Of a stretch of 42,195 bases of DNA, positions 22,559 to 29,640 are shown in pieces. Location: the NCBI GenBank assembly GCA_029010655.1, contig JAQXKW010000092.1:1-42195 (forward strand), in the 5' to 3' direction. Positions within the stretch are counted from its first letter, which is position 1, and every line of letters starts with the position of its first letter. The notes under the pieces are model-generated. The model did no database searches and had not been told where the DNA came from. It worked only from the letters and a program-made list of their open reading frames with translations. The position numbers were made by a program, and so were the translations under genes. Source of the stretch: Clostridia bacterium. GTDB taxonomy: Bacteria; Bacillota; Clostridia; Oscillospirales; CAG-272.

Positions 22559-23665
22559 ATGAACAATAATTTCGATCCGGATTATCCGCAGGTAAAAAGA
22601 ACATATACTCCCGAGGAGGCGGGACACGAGAAACGCCGCCGCCCCGTGAGCAGATACAGCGTAAAGCGCATTAAAAAGAAAAAGCCCAACCCGGGAGTTT
22701 TGCTTCTGGTTCTTGTTTTTGCGGCGATTTTCGCCGTAACGATTTATCTTATAGCAAGCGGAAAGAGCAGAACGGAGCTTCCCGCCGATACAACCGACTA
22801 TTTTTCCGATTCCGTCACCGACCAAACGGTTACCACAGACGACGGTCTGCCCTATACGGTTATAACTGTCCCCTCGGAGCAAATGTATTACGGCGACCTG
22901 ATTTTGGTAAACTCTCAGAATGAGTATTTCTTCCCGGAGGCGGCGGAACAGAATATCGTCGATATAAAATCCGCAAAAAACGAGTATTACGGACTTTCAA
23001 GCTATTCCACGGGACTTTCAAAAAACGTTATAGAGCAGTTTAATACCCTTTGCACCGATTACTATAATTACAGCGGCTTTAAGTGGATGCAGGTAAACAG
23101 CGCATACCGCTCAAAGCAGGAGCAGATAGATTTGTATGCGGAATATACGGAGCTGTACGGCGCAGATTATGCGAAAGCCTACGTGGCAACCCCCGGCTTC
23201 AGCGAGCACCATACGGGACTTGCCCTGGATCTTAACGTAAACGTTGACGGCAGTATATACTATGTGGAAAGCTATGAGGGCTGTGACTGGTTCAGGGAAA
23301 ACGCGAAAAATTACGGCTTTATTCTCCGCTATCCCGACGATAAAGTACATATGACCGGAATCAGCTACGAGTCGTGGCACTATCGGTATGTGGGAACCCC
23401 CCATTCGCAGATAATGTCAGACATGAATTTCTGCCTTGAGGAATATATAAATTACCTGAAAAATTATACCTATGATACGGTGTGCCTGGGCTATGATGCG
23501 GCAACAGGCGTCCGTGATATTCCCGGCGGAGAGGAGTACGACGGCGGCGTGATGATATATTATGTCCCCTGCGAGGGAGAGGAAACAAAGGTCAAGGTTC
23601 CGAAAAATTCCGAATACACCGTTTCGGGAAATAACGTGGACGGCTTTGTGGTAACGGTGAAATGA
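22559..23665 (+). CDS. D-alanyl-D-alanine carboxypeptidase, VanY/M15B family
   Basis: M15B peptidases remove the terminal D-Ala from peptidoglycan stems. The 368-residue protein has a basic cytoplasmic start (RRRPVSRYSVKRIKKKK), one membrane helix (about 46-65) that anchors it outward, and the metallopeptidase domain with VNSAYRSKQEQI, the zinc motif SEHHTGLALDLNV and ESWHYRYVG. About 65 C-terminal residues may form a small extra domain. The ATG at 22559 fits the natural start of this protein type, but no ribosome site precedes it, because repeat sequence occupies that position; the frame is open further upstream to 22364 through the repeats, which is unlikely to be coding. Confidence 0.87.
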   Translation: MNNNFDPDYPQVKRTYTPEEAGHEKRRRPVSRYSVKRIKKKKPNPGVLLLVLVFAAIFAVTIYLIASGKSRTELPADTTDYFSDSVTDQTVTTDDGLPYTVITVPSEQMYYGDLILVNSQNEYFFPEAAEQNIVDIKSAKNEYYGLSSYSTGLSKNVIEQFNTLCTDYYNYSGFKWMQVNSAYRSKQEQIDLYAEYTELYGADYAKAYVATPGFSEHHTGLALDLNVNVDGSIYYVESYEGCDWFRENAKNYGFILRYPDDKVHMTGISYESWHYRYVGTPHSQIMSDMNFCLEEYINYLKNYTYDTVCLGYDAATGVRDIPGGEEYDGGVMIYYVPCEGEETKVKVPKNSEYTVSGNNVDGFVVTVK

Positions 23666-23675
23666 CCGTAAAGTG

Positions 23676-23715
23676 AAAAAACAGCCTTGTTCCGTATCGG
23701 TACAAGGCTGTTTTT
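23676..23715. terminator. Bidirectional terminator between the carboxypeptidase and barstar genes
   Basis: A 14-bp perfect stem (23677-23690 with 23702-23715) has A-runs on its left and T-runs on its right, so it can stop transcription from both converging genes. It lies 10 bases after the carboxypeptidase stop and 30 bases beyond the barstar stop. Confidence 0.85.
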
Positions 23716-23745
23716 CAGTCCCGAAATTCCTGCAAAAGCAAACCG

Positions 23746-24036
23746 TCATTTTTCGGTTATACTGTATATAAACGGAGCAAAACCGTAAGATTTTCTGAAT
23801 TCTATATTATCATCTAATATTCGGTGCATTGTTTTCAGCGAGTCTGCAAAATCTTTCGGCAAGGTACTTTCGCCCTTGATTATTACCATATCAGCATCGC
23901 ATTCACTCCGCAGTAAATCCCAGAAAGCATCCCAGTTCTTTCCGTACCATTCGGGAAAGTCAAACGCTGTCCTTATTCTTTCGTGGATTTCATCGAGATA
24001 TGTGCAGCCTGTCAGATCCAATTCAATAGTTTTCAT
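23746..24036 (-). CDS. Barstar-family ribonuclease inhibitor
   Basis: Barstar binds and blocks the extracellular ribonuclease barnase inside the producing cell. The 96-residue protein keeps the barnase-binding helix region FPEWYGKNWDAFWDLL (about 27-42), with the Tyr and two Asp equivalent to Tyr29, Asp35 and Asp39 of the B. amyloliquefaciens protein. AAGGAG lies 5 bases before the start. The gene directly follows, by 9 bases, the stop codon of a barnase C-terminal remnant, so it was once the second gene of a barnase-barstar operon. A sigma-A promoter upstream could still express it. Confidence 0.88.
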   Translation of the reverse strand: MKTIELDLTGCTYLDEIHERIRTAFDFPEWYGKNWDAFWDLLRSECDADMVIIKGESTLPKDFADSLKTMHRILDDNIEFRKSYGFAPFIYSITEK

Positions 24037-24045
24037 ATTTGCTCC

Positions 24046-24138
24046 TTACTCAATTTCAAAAAATGTTGAATAATGGTCGTATGTAACAAAAATCAAACCA
24101 TCATTTGACCATACTATTCGTTGTGAAGCAAGACTTCC
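24046..24138 (-). pseudogene. C-terminal remnant of a barnase-type ribonuclease
   Basis: Thirty codons ending RIVWSNDGLIFVTYDHYSTF plus four more residues align with the last 30 residues of barnase (from memory DRILYSSDWLIYKTTDHYQTF), about half identical. The equivalents of catalytic Arg87 and His102 and of Tyr103 are kept, but Arg83 is Leu and the first 80 residues, including the general base Glu73, are absent. Upstream in frame there is only promoter sequence, not RNase sequence. No start codon lies in frame within the remnant, so it is a truncated gene and now probably serves as the barstar leader. Confidence 0.82.
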
Positions 24139-24145
24139 TGTGGAT

Positions 24146-24174
24146 ATTATACCACAATTATATACATATGTTAA
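24146..24174 (-). promoter_or_regulatory. Promoter reading into the barnase remnant and barstar
   Basis: On the minus strand TTAACA (24174-24169) and TATAAT (24151-24146) are 17 bases apart. Transcription would begin near 24139, almost exactly where similarity to barnase begins. Confidence 0.75.
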
Positions 24175-24214
24175 GTGAAAATCTCCCTGTGACGGCAATG
24201 AATATATGTAATAC

Positions 24215-24243
24215 TTGACAAAACTGATATGCTGTGATATAAT
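24215..24243 (+). promoter_or_regulatory. Consensus sigma-A promoter of valS
   Basis: TTGACA (24215-24220) and TATAAT (24238-24243) match consensus exactly with a 17-base spacer. It is back to back with the barstar promoter, 40 bases away. Confidence 0.9.
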
Positions 24244-24249
24244 CCACAC

Positions 24250-24462
24250 ATAGGCTGTGATGAGGAAGAGTAGCGAAAGTGTGCCGAAAAAGAGAGCAGC
24301 GGCAGGTGAAAAGCTGCGGCAAAATTTCGTGAAGGTAGCCTCGGAGCTTCCGAAATGAGAAACTCTGATTTAGTTTCGGACGTTTTCTGCGTTAAAGATT
24401 TGAGCTATAAGTTTAGGTGGTACCGCGCTTTCGCGCCCTGATTTTTCAGGGCGCTTTTTAGT
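24250..24462 (+). promoter_or_regulatory. T-box riboswitch controlling valS
   Basis: The leader ends with the T-box sequence AGGTGGTACCGCG (24415-24427), which pairs with the acceptor end of uncharged tRNA. Stem I begins AGGCTGTGATGAGGAAGAGTAG, here split as AGGCTGTGATG then AGGAAGAGTAG, and closes with AGCCT near 24338-24342. Just before the closing strand lie GTG and GTA triplets, both Val codons, either of which could be the specifier. A terminator hairpin, GCGCCCTGA with TCAGGGCGC (24433-24454), followed by TTTTT, competes with the antiterminator. Valine shortage would raise expression. Confidence 0.93.
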
Positions 24463-24492
24463 TTTTTGAAAAAATTCAATGAGGAGATATAT

Positions 24493-27180
24493 ATGAGAAA
24501 AGAACTTCCGAAGACCTATAATCCTGCGGATTTTGAGGACAGAATTTATTCCGCATGGTGCGAAAAGGGCTACTTTACCCCGAAAATCGACAAATCAAAG
24601 CCCCATTATTCAATAGTAATTCCCCCGCCGAACATAACGGGACAGCTCCATATGGGACATGCTCTGGATAACACCTTACAGGATATTCTTATCCGCTATA
24701 AGAGAATGAGCGGCTATGAAACCCTGTGGCTTCCCGGCACGGACCATGCGTCTATTGCCACAGAGGCGAAAATCGTTGAGGCAATGAGAAACGAGGGGCT
24801 TTCCAAAGAGGATGTAGGCAGAGACGGCTTTCTTGAGAGAGCGTGGGACTGGAGAGCGAAATACGGCGGCAGAATTATAGAACAGCTTAAAAAGTTAGGC
24901 TCCTCCTGCGACTGGACAAGAGAGCGCTTTACCCTTGACGAGGGCTGCTCCAAGGCTGTCCGCACCGTATTTATGAAGCTTTACGATAAAGGGCTTATTT
25001 ACCGCGGAAACCGTATGGTAAACTGGTGCCCCAAGTGTATGACCTCCATTTCCGACGCAGAGGTGGACTATGCGGAAAAGGAGGGCAGTTTCTGGCATTT
25101 GCTGTATACCGTAAAGGAAACAGGCGAAAAGCTGGAGCTTGCCACCACCCGTCCCGAAACAATGCTGGGCGATACCGCCGTAGCCATTAACGGGGAAGAC
25201 CCCAGATATGCCCATCTCCACGGGTGTCACGTTATCCTGCCCCTGCTTAATAAGGAAATTCCCATTGTTTGCGACGAGCACGCCGATATGACAAAGGGTA
25301 CGGGCGTTGTTAAGATCACTCCCGCCCACGACCCCAACGACTTCGAGGTAGGTCAGCGCCACGATCTGCCCCTTGTCCGTGTGTTCACCTATGACGGCAG
25401 AATGACGGGCGCAAAGGAGGCGGCGGAGTCCGCAGAGAGATTCAGAAAAGGAATTGCCACCGCAGGCGAGCCTATGGTGCTGGACTGCGGAAAATACGCA
25501 GGCATGACCGCTCAGGAGGCGAGACGGGCAATTGTCGCCGACCTTGAGCAGGGCGGCTATCTCAAGGAGATTGAGCCCCTAAAGCACGATGTGGGAACCT
25601 GCTACCGCTGTCACACGGTTATCGAGCCTATGGTTTCAAAGCAGTGGTTCGTTAAAATGAAGCCCCTTGCAGAGCCTGCAATCGAGGCAGTACGCACGGG
25701 CAAGGTGAAATTCGTTCCCGAAAGATTTGAAAAGAACTATTTCCATTGGATGGAGAATATCCGTGACTGGTGCATTTCCCGTCAGCTTTGGTGGGGACAC
25801 AGAATTCCCGCATATTACTGCGATAACGACGACTGCGGAGAGACCGTAGTTTCCCTTGACGCACCCTGCAAGTGTCCCAAGTGCGGTGCTGCCATGACTC
25901 AGGACCCCGACACCCTTGACACATGGTTCTCCTCCGCTCTGTGGCCCTTCTCCACAATGGGCTGGCCCGACAAGACCGAGGATCTTGAATATTTCTATCC
26001 TACAAACACGCTTGTAACAGGCTACGATATAATCACCTTCTGGGTTTCCAGAATGATTTTCTCCGCATTGGAGTACACGGGCACCGTACCCTTTGATACG
26101 GTTCTTATCCACGGACTTGTCCGTGACGCACAGGGGCGCAAAATGTCAAAATCCCTGGGCAACGGCATTGACCCCCTGGAAATTATCGACCGCTACGGCG
26201 CAGATGCGCTCCGCTTTGCGCTGGCAACGGGCAACAGCCCCGGAAACGACATGAGATTTTCAGACGAGAAGATCGAGGCGGCAAGAAACTTCGCCAATAA
26301 GCTGTGGAACGCCGCACGCTTCGTAATGATGAATCTGAAAATCGAAAAAATAGAGCTTCCCCCCGTTGAAAGGCTGAAAGCGGAGGATAAATGGATTCTT
26401 TCCCGCTTCAATGCGGCGGTGGCAAATGTTAATCTTAATCTTGATAAGTACGAAATCGGCATAGCACTTTCCACACTTTACGATTTCATCTGGGACGAAT
26501 ACTGCGACTGGTACATTGAGCTTTCAAAGACCTCCGCAGATTCAAAGGATACACAGAACGTCCTTGCATGGGTGCTCCGTGAAACGCTGAAGCTGCTTCA
26601 TCCCTTTATGCCTTTCATTACCGAGGAGATTTATTCTGGACTTCCCGGCGAAGAGGGCAGTATCATGATCGAGAAGTATCCCACGGCAGACGAGAAGCTG
26701 AATTTTGAGGAAGCCGCCGATTTTGAAAAGGTTATCGACGCTATCCGTGCTATCCGTACACGCCGCTCCGAAATGAACGTTCCCCCGTCCCGTAAGGCAA
26801 AGCTCTATATAATCACAAAAGAGCCTAATGCATTCGGCGAGTATTCACATCCCTTCTTTATGAAGCTGGCTTCTGCTTCGGAGGTTAGCGTCGTGTCCGA
26901 GTTTTCCGAGGAGGGCGCAGTTCAGATTATTACCGACAGCGCAACAATTTATATTCCCCTTGCGGATATGGTGGATTTTGCGGCGGAGAGAAAGCGTCTT
27001 GAGGGCGAGCTGAAAGCCGTTTGCTCAGAGATTGCCAGAAGCGAGGGCAAGCTGAAAAACGAAGGCTTTGTTGCAAAAGCTCCGGCGGCGGTAGTCGAAG
27101 CGGAGCGGGAAAAGCTGGAAAAATACAAGGCTCAGAAGCTGGGTATTGAAGAAGCTCTTGCGGCGATAGCCGATAAATAA
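24493..27180 (+). CDS. valS: Valyl-tRNA synthetase
   Basis: ValRS charges tRNA-Val. The 895-residue class Ia enzyme has the HIGH-type motif as LHMGHAL (about 52-58), a large editing domain (about 175-350), zinc-finger-like cysteine pairs (CPKC near 174-177; CDNDDCGE and CKCPKCG near 450-470), the KMSKS motif (about 550-554), an anticodon-binding domain, and a C-terminal coiled coil (about 825-890). The ATG at 24493 has GAGGAG 7 bases upstream. It is expressed from a consensus promoter through a T-box leader. The DUF362 gene follows after 28 bases and may be cotranscribed. Confidence 0.98.
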   Translation: MRKELPKTYNPADFEDRIYSAWCEKGYFTPKIDKSKPHYSIVIPPPNITGQLHMGHALDNTLQDILIRYKRMSGYETLWLPGTDHASIATEAKIVEAMRNEGLSKEDVGRDGFLERAWDWRAKYGGRIIEQLKKLGSSCDWTRERFTLDEGCSKAVRTVFMKLYDKGLIYRGNRMVNWCPKCMTSISDAEVDYAEKEGSFWHLLYTVKETGEKLELATTRPETMLGDTAVAINGEDPRYAHLHGCHVILPLLNKEIPIVCDEHADMTKGTGVVKITPAHDPNDFEVGQRHDLPLVRVFTYDGRMTGAKEAAESAERFRKGIATAGEPMVLDCGKYAGMTAQEARRAIVADLEQGGYLKEIEPLKHDVGTCYRCHTVIEPMVSKQWFVKMKPLAEPAIEAVRTGKVKFVPERFEKNYFHWMENIRDWCISRQLWWGHRIPAYYCDNDDCGETVVSLDAPCKCPKCGAAMTQDPDTLDTWFSSALWPFSTMGWPDKTEDLEYFYPTNTLVTGYDIITFWVSRMIFSALEYTGTVPFDTVLIHGLVRDAQGRKMSKSLGNGIDPLEIIDRYGADALRFALATGNSPGNDMRFSDEKIEAARNFANKLWNAARFVMMNLKIEKIELPPVERLKAEDKWILSRFNAAVANVNLNLDKYEIGIALSTLYDFIWDEYCDWYIELSKTSADSKDTQNVLAWVLRETLKLLHPFMPFITEEIYSGLPGEEGSIMIEKYPTADEKLNFEEAADFEKVIDAIRAIRTRRSEMNVPPSRKAKLYIITKEPNAFGEYSHPFFMKLASASEVSVVSEFSEEGAVQIITDSATIYIPLADMVDFAAERKRLEGELKAVCSEIARSEGKLKNEGFVAKAPAAVVEAEREKLEKYKAQKLGIEEALAAIADK

Positions 27181-27208
27181 TCGTGCCGTATAATCGGCAG
27201 GAGGCAAT

Positions 27209-28090
27209 ATGAGTTCAAAAGTATTCTTTTCAAGGGAAATAACTCCCGAAAAAGTCATAGAAATGTACGACGCTCTGGGCATAACCCTGCCCGGAAAGGT
27301 AGCCGCAAAGGTTCATTCCGGCGAAAAGGGAAATCAGAATTTCCTGCGCCCCGAATTTTGGAAGCCCGTTATAGATAAAGTAGGCGGCACGGTGGTGGAA
27401 TGTAATACTGCATACGAGGGCATGAGAAACAGTGCAAAAAAGCATATGGAATTGCTTTCGTACCACGGCTGGTCAAAATACTTTGACGTGGATATTATGG
27501 ACAGCGAAAAGCCCGACCTTGCCGTGCCCGTAAAGGGCGGAAAGGTGCTGTCGGAAAACCGCCTGGGGAGAAATATTAAAAAATATGATTCCATGATAGT
27601 GCTGTCCCACTTCAAGGGACACCCCATGGGCGGCTACGGCGGAGCACTGAAACAGCTTTCAATCGGCTGTGCCTCCTCGGAGGGCAAAAGCCTTATCCAT
27701 TCCGCAGGCTATACGGATGATCAGAATATTGTGTGGAAGCACACAGCGCCGCAGGACAGATTTCTCGAAGCAATGGCGGAGGCCGCATCAACCGTGACGG
27801 AAATGTTCAAAGATAAAATCGCATATATCAATATTATGTGCAACCTTTCCGTAGACTGCGACTGCTGTGCGGTTGCGGAGGACCCCTGCATGAAGGATAT
27901 AGGAATACTTTCGTCCACCGACCCGGTGGCAGTAGATCAAGCGTGTCTTGACCTTATCTATGCCGCAAAGGACGATCCCGGGCAGGCGCATTTCCTCGAA
28001 AGACTGGAAAGCCGACACGGTATTCATACCGTTGAGGCGGCGGAGATGCTTGGAATCGGCTCCCGTGACTACGAGCTTATTGAAATATAG
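27209..28090 (+). CDS. DUF362 domain protein, putative Fe-S protein
   Basis: The 293-residue protein matches the DUF362 family: KVHSGEKGNQNFLRPEF near the N-terminus, VVECNTAYEG, the conserved LSHFKGHPMGGYGGALKQLSIGC written here only as its parts LSHFKGHPMGGYGGALK and LSIGC (about 130-155), a Cys group DCDCCAVAEDPC (about 213-224), and STDPVAVDQACLDL (about 232-245). Members are often linked to iron-sulfur proteins; a biochemical role is not established. Unlike many relatives it lacks a C-terminal ferredoxin domain. GGAGG precedes the start. Confidence 0.82.
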   Translation: MSSKVFFSREITPEKVIEMYDALGITLPGKVAAKVHSGEKGNQNFLRPEFWKPVIDKVGGTVVECNTAYEGMRNSAKKHMELLSYHGWSKYFDVDIMDSEKPDLAVPVKGGKVLSENRLGRNIKKYDSMIVLSHFKGHPMGGYGGALKQLSIGCASSEGKSLIHSAGYTDDQNIVWKHTAPQDRFLEAMAEAASTVTEMFKDKIAYINIMCNLSVDCDCCAVAEDPCMKDIGILSSTDPVAVDQACLDLIYAAKDDPGQAHFLERLESRHGIHTVEAAEMLGIGSRDYELIEI

Positions 28091-28095
28091 TCTTT

Positions 28096-28130
28096 GAGCG
28101 GCTGGCTGCTAGCGGCTAGCAGCTGGCATT
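28096..28130. repeat. GCTAGC-type intergenic repeat, locus 3
   Basis: GCGGCTGGCTGCTAGCGGCT continues AGCAGCTGGC, which can form an imperfect hairpin centred on CTAG-CGG-CTAG. It begins six bases after the DUF362 stop and leads into CATTAACGGCGGCGAAGCCG, a module also present at 1641-1660. Confidence 0.65.
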
Positions 28131-28150
28131 AACGGCGGCGAAGCCGCCGC

Positions 28151-28182
28151 ACAGGGGGGAGACGCAAACGTCTCCCCCCTGT
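28151..28182. repeat. Hairpin module with GC-rich stem
   Basis: A 14-bp perfect stem (28151-28164 with 28169-28182) closes a CAAA loop. Its position between CATTAAC(N)GCGGCGAAGCCGCC and TGTCATTGC is the same as that of the unrelated stem at 1664-1692. Confidence 0.7.
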
Positions 28183-28214
28183 CATTGCAGGGGTGCAAAG
28201 CACCCGTGGCAATC
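28180..28214 (+). repeat. Solo terminal unit of the composite element
   Basis: TGTCATTGCAG, a GGGTGC-AAA-GCACCC hairpin and GTGGCAATC reproduce one end unit of the composite element, without the second inverted unit. Confidence 0.7.
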
Positions 28215-28267
28215 TCTGCGTATGATTTGATGTTCTCTCCGTCAGCAAAAAATGCGATAATAATACC

Positions 28268-28404
28268 GTAGGGCGGGGGCTTGCTCCCGCCGTTTGTTAT
28301 TGATTTCTGAAAATCATTCGTCGACAAGATTAACATACGGTTTATTACCCATAAAGAACAGTACAAATTCTACGCAAAACGGCGGGAGCAAGCCCCCGCC
28401 CTAC
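28268..28404. repeat. 137-bp element with perfect 28-bp terminal inverted repeats
   Basis: The left end GTAGGGCGGGGGCTTGCTCC plus CGCCGTTT (28268-28295) is repeated exactly in inverted form at 28377-28404. The 81-bp interior has no credible gene. The structure is MITE-like; no target duplication is evident. Parts of the terminus resemble sequence near 1625-1645. Confidence 0.78.
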
Positions 28405-28444
28405 TGGTCTGCCGCCACCGCCCGTCTATGCAGCGCCCGTACGC

Positions 28445-28662
28445 TGTCATTGCGAGACGGGCGTTCTGCCCGTCGTGGCAATCCTTACTGACGGTTTTAC
28501 AAGTCGGGGCGTCTTAATCTGCTTGCCTCCCACTCCCTTCCCTCGGCATCATTATGATGCCGAAATAGAGTAATCGGAAATCAAAAAGCCTTCTACATTA
28601 AGACGAGAAATAACACACGTAAGGATTGCCACGGACGGCATTATGCCGCCCTCGCAATGACA
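28445..28662 (+). repeat. Composite inverted-repeat element (MITE/REPIN-like), copy 2
   Basis: The 218-bp element has TGTCATTGCGAG...GTGGCAATCCTTAC at its left end (28445-28488) and the inverted form at its right end (28619-28662), with the central palindrome CGGCATCATTATGATGCCG. It aligns over its whole length with the reverse complement of 1690-1909, at roughly four matches in five. The small hairpins inside each end unit differ in sequence between copies yet remain paired. Confidence 0.82.
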
Positions 28663-28764
28663 TTGTACGTGCGGTGCAACGGTCAAAGGCACCGGCAAAT
28701 CGCCCCCAGAGATTACCACGGGGCGTTGGCGATTTTTGGTTTTGATTTGAGTCCCTTTTATTAA

Positions 28765-28806
28765 AAGTTTTTGGGGGTTCGGGGGATTTTTTCAAAAATC
28801 CCCCGA
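28765..28806. repeat. AAGTTTTTGG palindrome module, locus 3
   Basis: AAGTTTTTGGGGG is followed by a 13-bp perfect stem with a 2-nt loop (28779-28791 with 28794-28806), nearly identical to 2037-2080, with the first stem pairs changed from C-G/A-T to T-A/C-G. Confidence 0.7.
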
Positions 28807-28812
28807 GTGAAC

Positions 28813-28852
28813 ATAACAACGGCGGTCGCAAAAATGCGACCGCCGTTGTTAT
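28813..28852 (-). terminator. Terminator of the nucleotide-synthesis block after nadE
   Basis: An 18-bp perfect stem (28813-28830 with 28835-28852) closes a 4-nt loop two bases beyond the nadE stop codon. The downstream T-tract on the minus strand is weak, but the stem is very stable. Confidence 0.75.
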
Positions 28853-28854
28853 TC

Positions 28855-29607
28855 TTATTCGGACATTTCGGACATGTCAAAGGAGGGCATGGGCAAGAGT
28901 TTGAACTCATTCAGCTTATGCAGTCTGTCTATTTTCTCCTTTGTTGCCGTATCGTCTATTTCGCCTGTGCGTATGTATCTGTCAAGCACCGCATATGTAA
29001 AGCCTAAATTATCCTCGTCGGTTTTTCCGCAAAGACCGTCAATGGGAGTCTTTTCAACAAGCTGTATGGGAAGTCCTAAGGATTTGCCCAGGAGCTTTAC
29101 CTCTGTCACCGTAAGGTTGCACAGAGGGCTGAAATCCCCTGCGCCGTCGCCGTATCTTGTGGCATATCCCACGTAATCCTCGGAAAGATTGCAGGTGTTT
29201 GCAACCCGTCCGTTAAGGCTTTGGCTGACCGCATACAGGGTAGCCATACGGATTCGTGCAGGCAGATTCATTTTCGTCTGAGGGCTGATTTCGCCCACGG
29301 CGCCGATGCTGGAAATTGCGGCGTCCACCGTGTTCTTGATATTAATTTCAAAGTGCTTTATTCCCAAATGCGATACCAGCAGACGTGCCATGTCAATATC
29401 GCTCTGAATGCCGCAGGGCATGAGAACGCCCACTACACGGTCACGCCCCAGAGCTTCAACGCAAAGAGCCGCAACTACTGAGGAATCCTTTCCGCCGGAA
29501 ATGCCTACTACCGCCACGCAGTTCTTTCCGTTTTCCTCGAAGAAACTGCGAATCCAGTCAATACACGCTTTTTTTACCTTTTCCGTTTCAAAAGCCTTTG
29601 CTTTCAT
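28855..29607 (-). CDS. nadE: NAD(+) synthetase, ammonia-type
   Basis: NadE amidates deamido-NAD to NAD with ATP. The 250-residue protein has the PP-loop motif GISGGKDSSVVAAL (about 36-49), the NLSEDYVGYATRYGDGAGDFSP segment in two parts (NLSEDYVGY and RYGDGAGDFSP, about 138-160), and EKTPIDGLCGKTDEDNLGF near 183-202. There is no N-terminal glutaminase domain, so it should use ammonia. It is the last gene of the block, 33 bases after carB, and the only member of the block's amide-transfer genes that lacks its own glutaminase. Confidence 0.94.
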   Translation of the reverse strand: MKAKAFETEKVKKACIDWIRSFFEENGKNCVAVVGISGGKDSSVVAALCVEALGRDRVVGVLMPCGIQSDIDMARLLVSHLGIKHFEINIKNTVDAAISSIGAVGEISPQTKMNLPARIRMATLYAVSQSLNGRVANTCNLSEDYVGYATRYGDGAGDFSPLCNLTVTEVKLLGKSLGLPIQLVEKTPIDGLCGKTDEDNLGFTYAVLDRYIRTGEIDDTATKEKIDRLHKLNEFKLLPMPSFDMSEMSE

Positions 29608-29640
29608 AAAATCACCAACCGTTCATTAAAATCGGAAAAT

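Noticed and set aside
24046..24249. 67-codon frame as an intact small protein
   Set aside because: Its first half is promoter sequence and it has no ribosome site; only the last 30 codons resemble barnase.
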